Made by a program: the position numbers and the translations under genes. 64,000 nucleotides of DNA, taken from Candidatus Poribacteria bacterium. Its GTDB lineage: Bacteria > Poribacteria > WGA-4E > WGA-3G. Numbering within the stretch: position 1 is the stretch's first letter; each line of letters starts with the position of its first letter. The notes under the pieces are model-generated. The model had not been told where the DNA came from and searched no databases. It saw only the letters and a program-made list of their open reading frames with translations. Shown piece by piece: positions 63,701 through 64,000 of the stretch. The DNA is taken from NCBI GenBank assembly GCA_958295945.1, contig OY282386.1, forward strand, positions 4,148,204 to 4,212,203, given 5' to 3'.

Positions 63701-64000
63701 GATCCTTGTCATTTCTATAAAGTTTAGTGTGATTTTGCTGATAGAACCTGGTAGATCTGTAACTTGATAAGGTGTTAGATTTAACGGTGTTTCTGTATTC
63801 AACGAGACTGAAACTATCTGTGGTGCTTGAGAATCATAAATAATAGTATGCTGGACTTGAGATGGATTACCTGCTTTGTCAACAAGGTTGACCGTAAGTG
63901 TGTATTCTCCATCAGCACTCCCATCAGTTGGCAATGGAGCAGGGAGTGTGAAGAAGAGTTGATTGTTGTTATCGTGTGTAATATGTCCGGCAACAGCTTC
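57770..64000 (-). CDS. Giant Ig-like repeat surface protein (5' end beyond window)
   Basis: At least 2,076 aa; the frame stays open to the window edge, so the N-terminus is missing. It is built of Ig/cadherin-like modules of about 100 aa. DGSxDGxYT occurs about ten times and DKAGN/DRAGN recurs near each module end, suggesting calcium-binding loops. Blocks opening with DTQAPRITNA...QPMSYIGG repeat near 62.8, 61.1 and 60.1 kb, separated by variable numbers of LTPYxI-type modules. The C-terminus (last ~100 aa, FVWPNPLRQSNDD ... SGDMVYSKTYD ... RGIYVFRLEAVDGAGN) is a FlgD-Ig/CHU-C-like domain. Probably a secreted adhesin or matrix protein. Confidence 0.85.
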   Translation of the reverse strand, partial: EAVAGHITHDNNNQLFFTLPAPLPTDGSADGEYTLTVNLVDKAGNPSQVQHTIIYDSQAPQIVSVSLNTETPLNLTPYQVTDLPGSISKITLNFIEMTRIDFDNTIITLMGPDGSTIPLTLENNGTDEITASFVSLIQGGLYTLSVTPQDMTGNTPQGEVPYPFKLKFEVPGITSVHANSVDASYELAAYKILDITDTISNFTVTFTDASRVDFERTTVTLTGPNGQVNTVTKEHGDGSQFVARFVTLGQNGLYTLSITPQDIGGNVAQSPMQYQFKLDITLPTVSSVLIDSKPGTNILINDPDTEIVATFADASGVGLAFGNSGSTITVNNDQGIVVTGIISSNGTNQLTWTPAALPTDGSADGRYTVTITPLDKSGRTGTVVTRHFIYDTQAPRITNATSIILHQPMSYIGGNMPPFEFTVEDVGPSLLDLADQTIGLRNEDGEIVAGHVTNDGVNRLFFTPTTPLSTDGSEDGEYTLTINLVDKAGNTHQTTHKIYYDSQVPRISAVSLNTEIPIVLTPYQITDLSESVNQLTLNFIETTQVNFAATTVTLTGTNNTAIPLTLENNGLDQLTVSFVSLTQEGLYTLTVTPQDIAGNTAQGVVSYPFRLEFDMPEIASVKVNTADTSLDLTPYEIIELSEPVQGFTLEFTNESRVDFERTSVVLTGPNGQQIPVILEDDDDATLSVRFVALDQSGLYTLSITPQDIDGTVAQNAVSYQFRLKFEVPGLESVTAHADDTSVALIQHDIVEISESIGSLTLKFTDAQRVDFVNTTVTLSDPNGQEIPVTLEGNENSQLTVRFVPLTQSGIYTISVTPQDIAGNVAQTAIRYQFRLDTTLPTVDSVLIDGKVGSTVYVKTAVPRIIAAITDSLGVGLSVGDTGSTIVVTNSQGIQVSATTTLNAANQLTWIPIPLPVDGSADGEYTVVITPVDKVGRTGTVVRRQFIYDTQAPRLTSATPITLHAPISYLGSGLNQFVLTVEDVGPSDIVYASQVVALMDATGKPVPAKLTYDELTNQLYLTLDTPFASDGTADGPYTLNVLLIDKAGNRLTTRFNLVYDSIIPQVSSVQVNTAGTPIELSPSQVAELSESVDTITIKFNEATRVDFENTSILLLDPNSQTIPLTVGDDGVSQMTLSFVALTQIGQYTLSVTPQDIAGNVAQSPIQYAFNLEFILPDVESIIIGDTITLGSADTAYVNADNLVIAANLLDPAGTGLSFDTTGGSNIIVATLDGTIVRGSVATNGTDLLVWRPITLSNDGSSDGRYAVYVYAVDKKGREANVVYREFVYDTQEPEITNASPMDLSQPVSYISESLTQFQWTIQDVGPADLMLEDQVVTLRNQSGVLVPTKLTNDTNNQLFLTLDEPLPLDGSRDGQYTLEIAFSDRSENVLSINHPIVYDTQAPTLVSTVPADNEQLTEDITQIQVSLDDKGESGIDWSRTTVTLIDPNGITISGDLSSDGKSQLTLKTNQLVADGRYVIQVQAIDRAGNGGRTVHESDFLLSRRLPAIVSTVPITAPRDEAYTNQEVDEIEVLLETVDTRHLSTVRLLNAEGQEIAGQQHRATGKLIYRLVRPLTTDGSEDGDYTIEFTPISSSGRSGTAQSLVFTYDTQSPELDPKDVHLIVAEQEVDNSLVRIRLDITDNQAGVDWENLDTDWVTFERISPDSDDIDGSVQYVSDEPEHLIFTLNVPLADDGSADGKYRITVTPIDKAGNGDETYEKEFTYDTSPPVIDPNSLLLNDAPLLTDIDADDYPSAVSTPGGVVIQAVVSDTGLGVNLSQSRISVRNPNSQELSGTTRQNGVDTLVFKSDGLNIEGIYQVTVTATGNDTELLGITPQGSITTAFLYETTEPTAVVTDDGGKTELTDEALPLIGTATDPEGVRRAGQQGENEVPVPASGVWLVEIVGTGPDGQPIEPVPAEDDSDAQQEPWSRWTADFLPTRSGDYDLDIRVTDRAGNYAVYDYGEVTMSVSFTFSGNTFVWPNPLRQSNDDVGFFSYELNTSDDTVKLGLYIYDWSGDMVYSKTYDRIEPGHRNGNEVSWQLKNSAGNRVARGIYVFRLEAVDGAGNRANAVGKILVVD

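Overview
The window looks like chromosome from an uncultured, AT-rich, Gram-negative (diderm) bacterium. It encodes outer-membrane biogenesis (BamA, Skp, LpxD, Lnt, a LolCE-type permease with LolD, an MsbA-like exporter), SecA and a polysaccharide cluster. It also carries three PorV/PorQ-type barrels, several right-handed beta-helix exoproteins, a divergent DHDPS-superfamily enzyme and a very large Ig-like surface protein. That combination fits the FCB/Poribacteria neighbourhood. The phylum is my inference; no rRNA or tRNA gene is visible to settle it.

Layout. 1-6.9 kb (minus): groEL, an RqcH/NFACT protein, and a tight operon of a PorV-like barrel, a DUF5683-like protein and a DHDPS-family protein. 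7.3-31.5 kb (plus): lnt and prfB (with the +1 programmed frameshift), four tandem beta-helix exoproteins, lysS, two tandem GNAT acetyltransferases, a LolC/E-type permease with LolD, ilvE, bamA-skp-lpxD, a UbiA-type prenyltransferase, a SPOUT RNA methyltransferase, a GT2 glycosyltransferase and a RecQ-type helicase. Two nearly identical 345-bp MITEs in opposite orientation sit at 10.07 and 27.2 kb, each with target-site duplications and each wedged into an intergenic gap just ahead of a ribosome binding site.

31.6-34.7 kb (minus): larC and an unusual primary-type sigma factor with two copies of the region 1.2 + region 2 module. A pentapeptide-repeat gene (plus) follows. 36-48 kb (minus): MsbA-like ABC exporter, Clp1/Grc3-like polynucleotide kinase, SppA, sugar-1-phosphate transferase, CapD/WbpM-like dehydratase, GT1 glycosyltransferase, Trm112-like protein, SecA and a polytopic membrane protein.

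48.1-55.5 kb is mostly an accessory, repeat-rich region. It holds a second MITE family, a solitary IS200/IS605 tnpB element, a PorV-like gene, a puuD-like hydrolase, several short palindromic repeat families, a decayed exoprotein C-terminus, and two near-consensus promoters that face no convincing gene. 55.4-64 kb: nadA with a strong terminator, then (minus) a third PorV-like gene downstream of a >2,000-residue surface protein that runs off the window.

Most noteworthy: (i) the sigma factor with a duplicated, diverged sigma-2 module; (ii) a shared C-terminal motif L-[SA]-V-x3-GK-x4-W-[AG]-x-[IL]-K-[RK] on all four beta-helix exoproteins and on an unrelated decayed exoprotein 38 kb away, a candidate export or anchoring tag; (iii) the inverted MITE pair, one copy of which appears to have split a ubiA-SPOUT methyltransferase operon.
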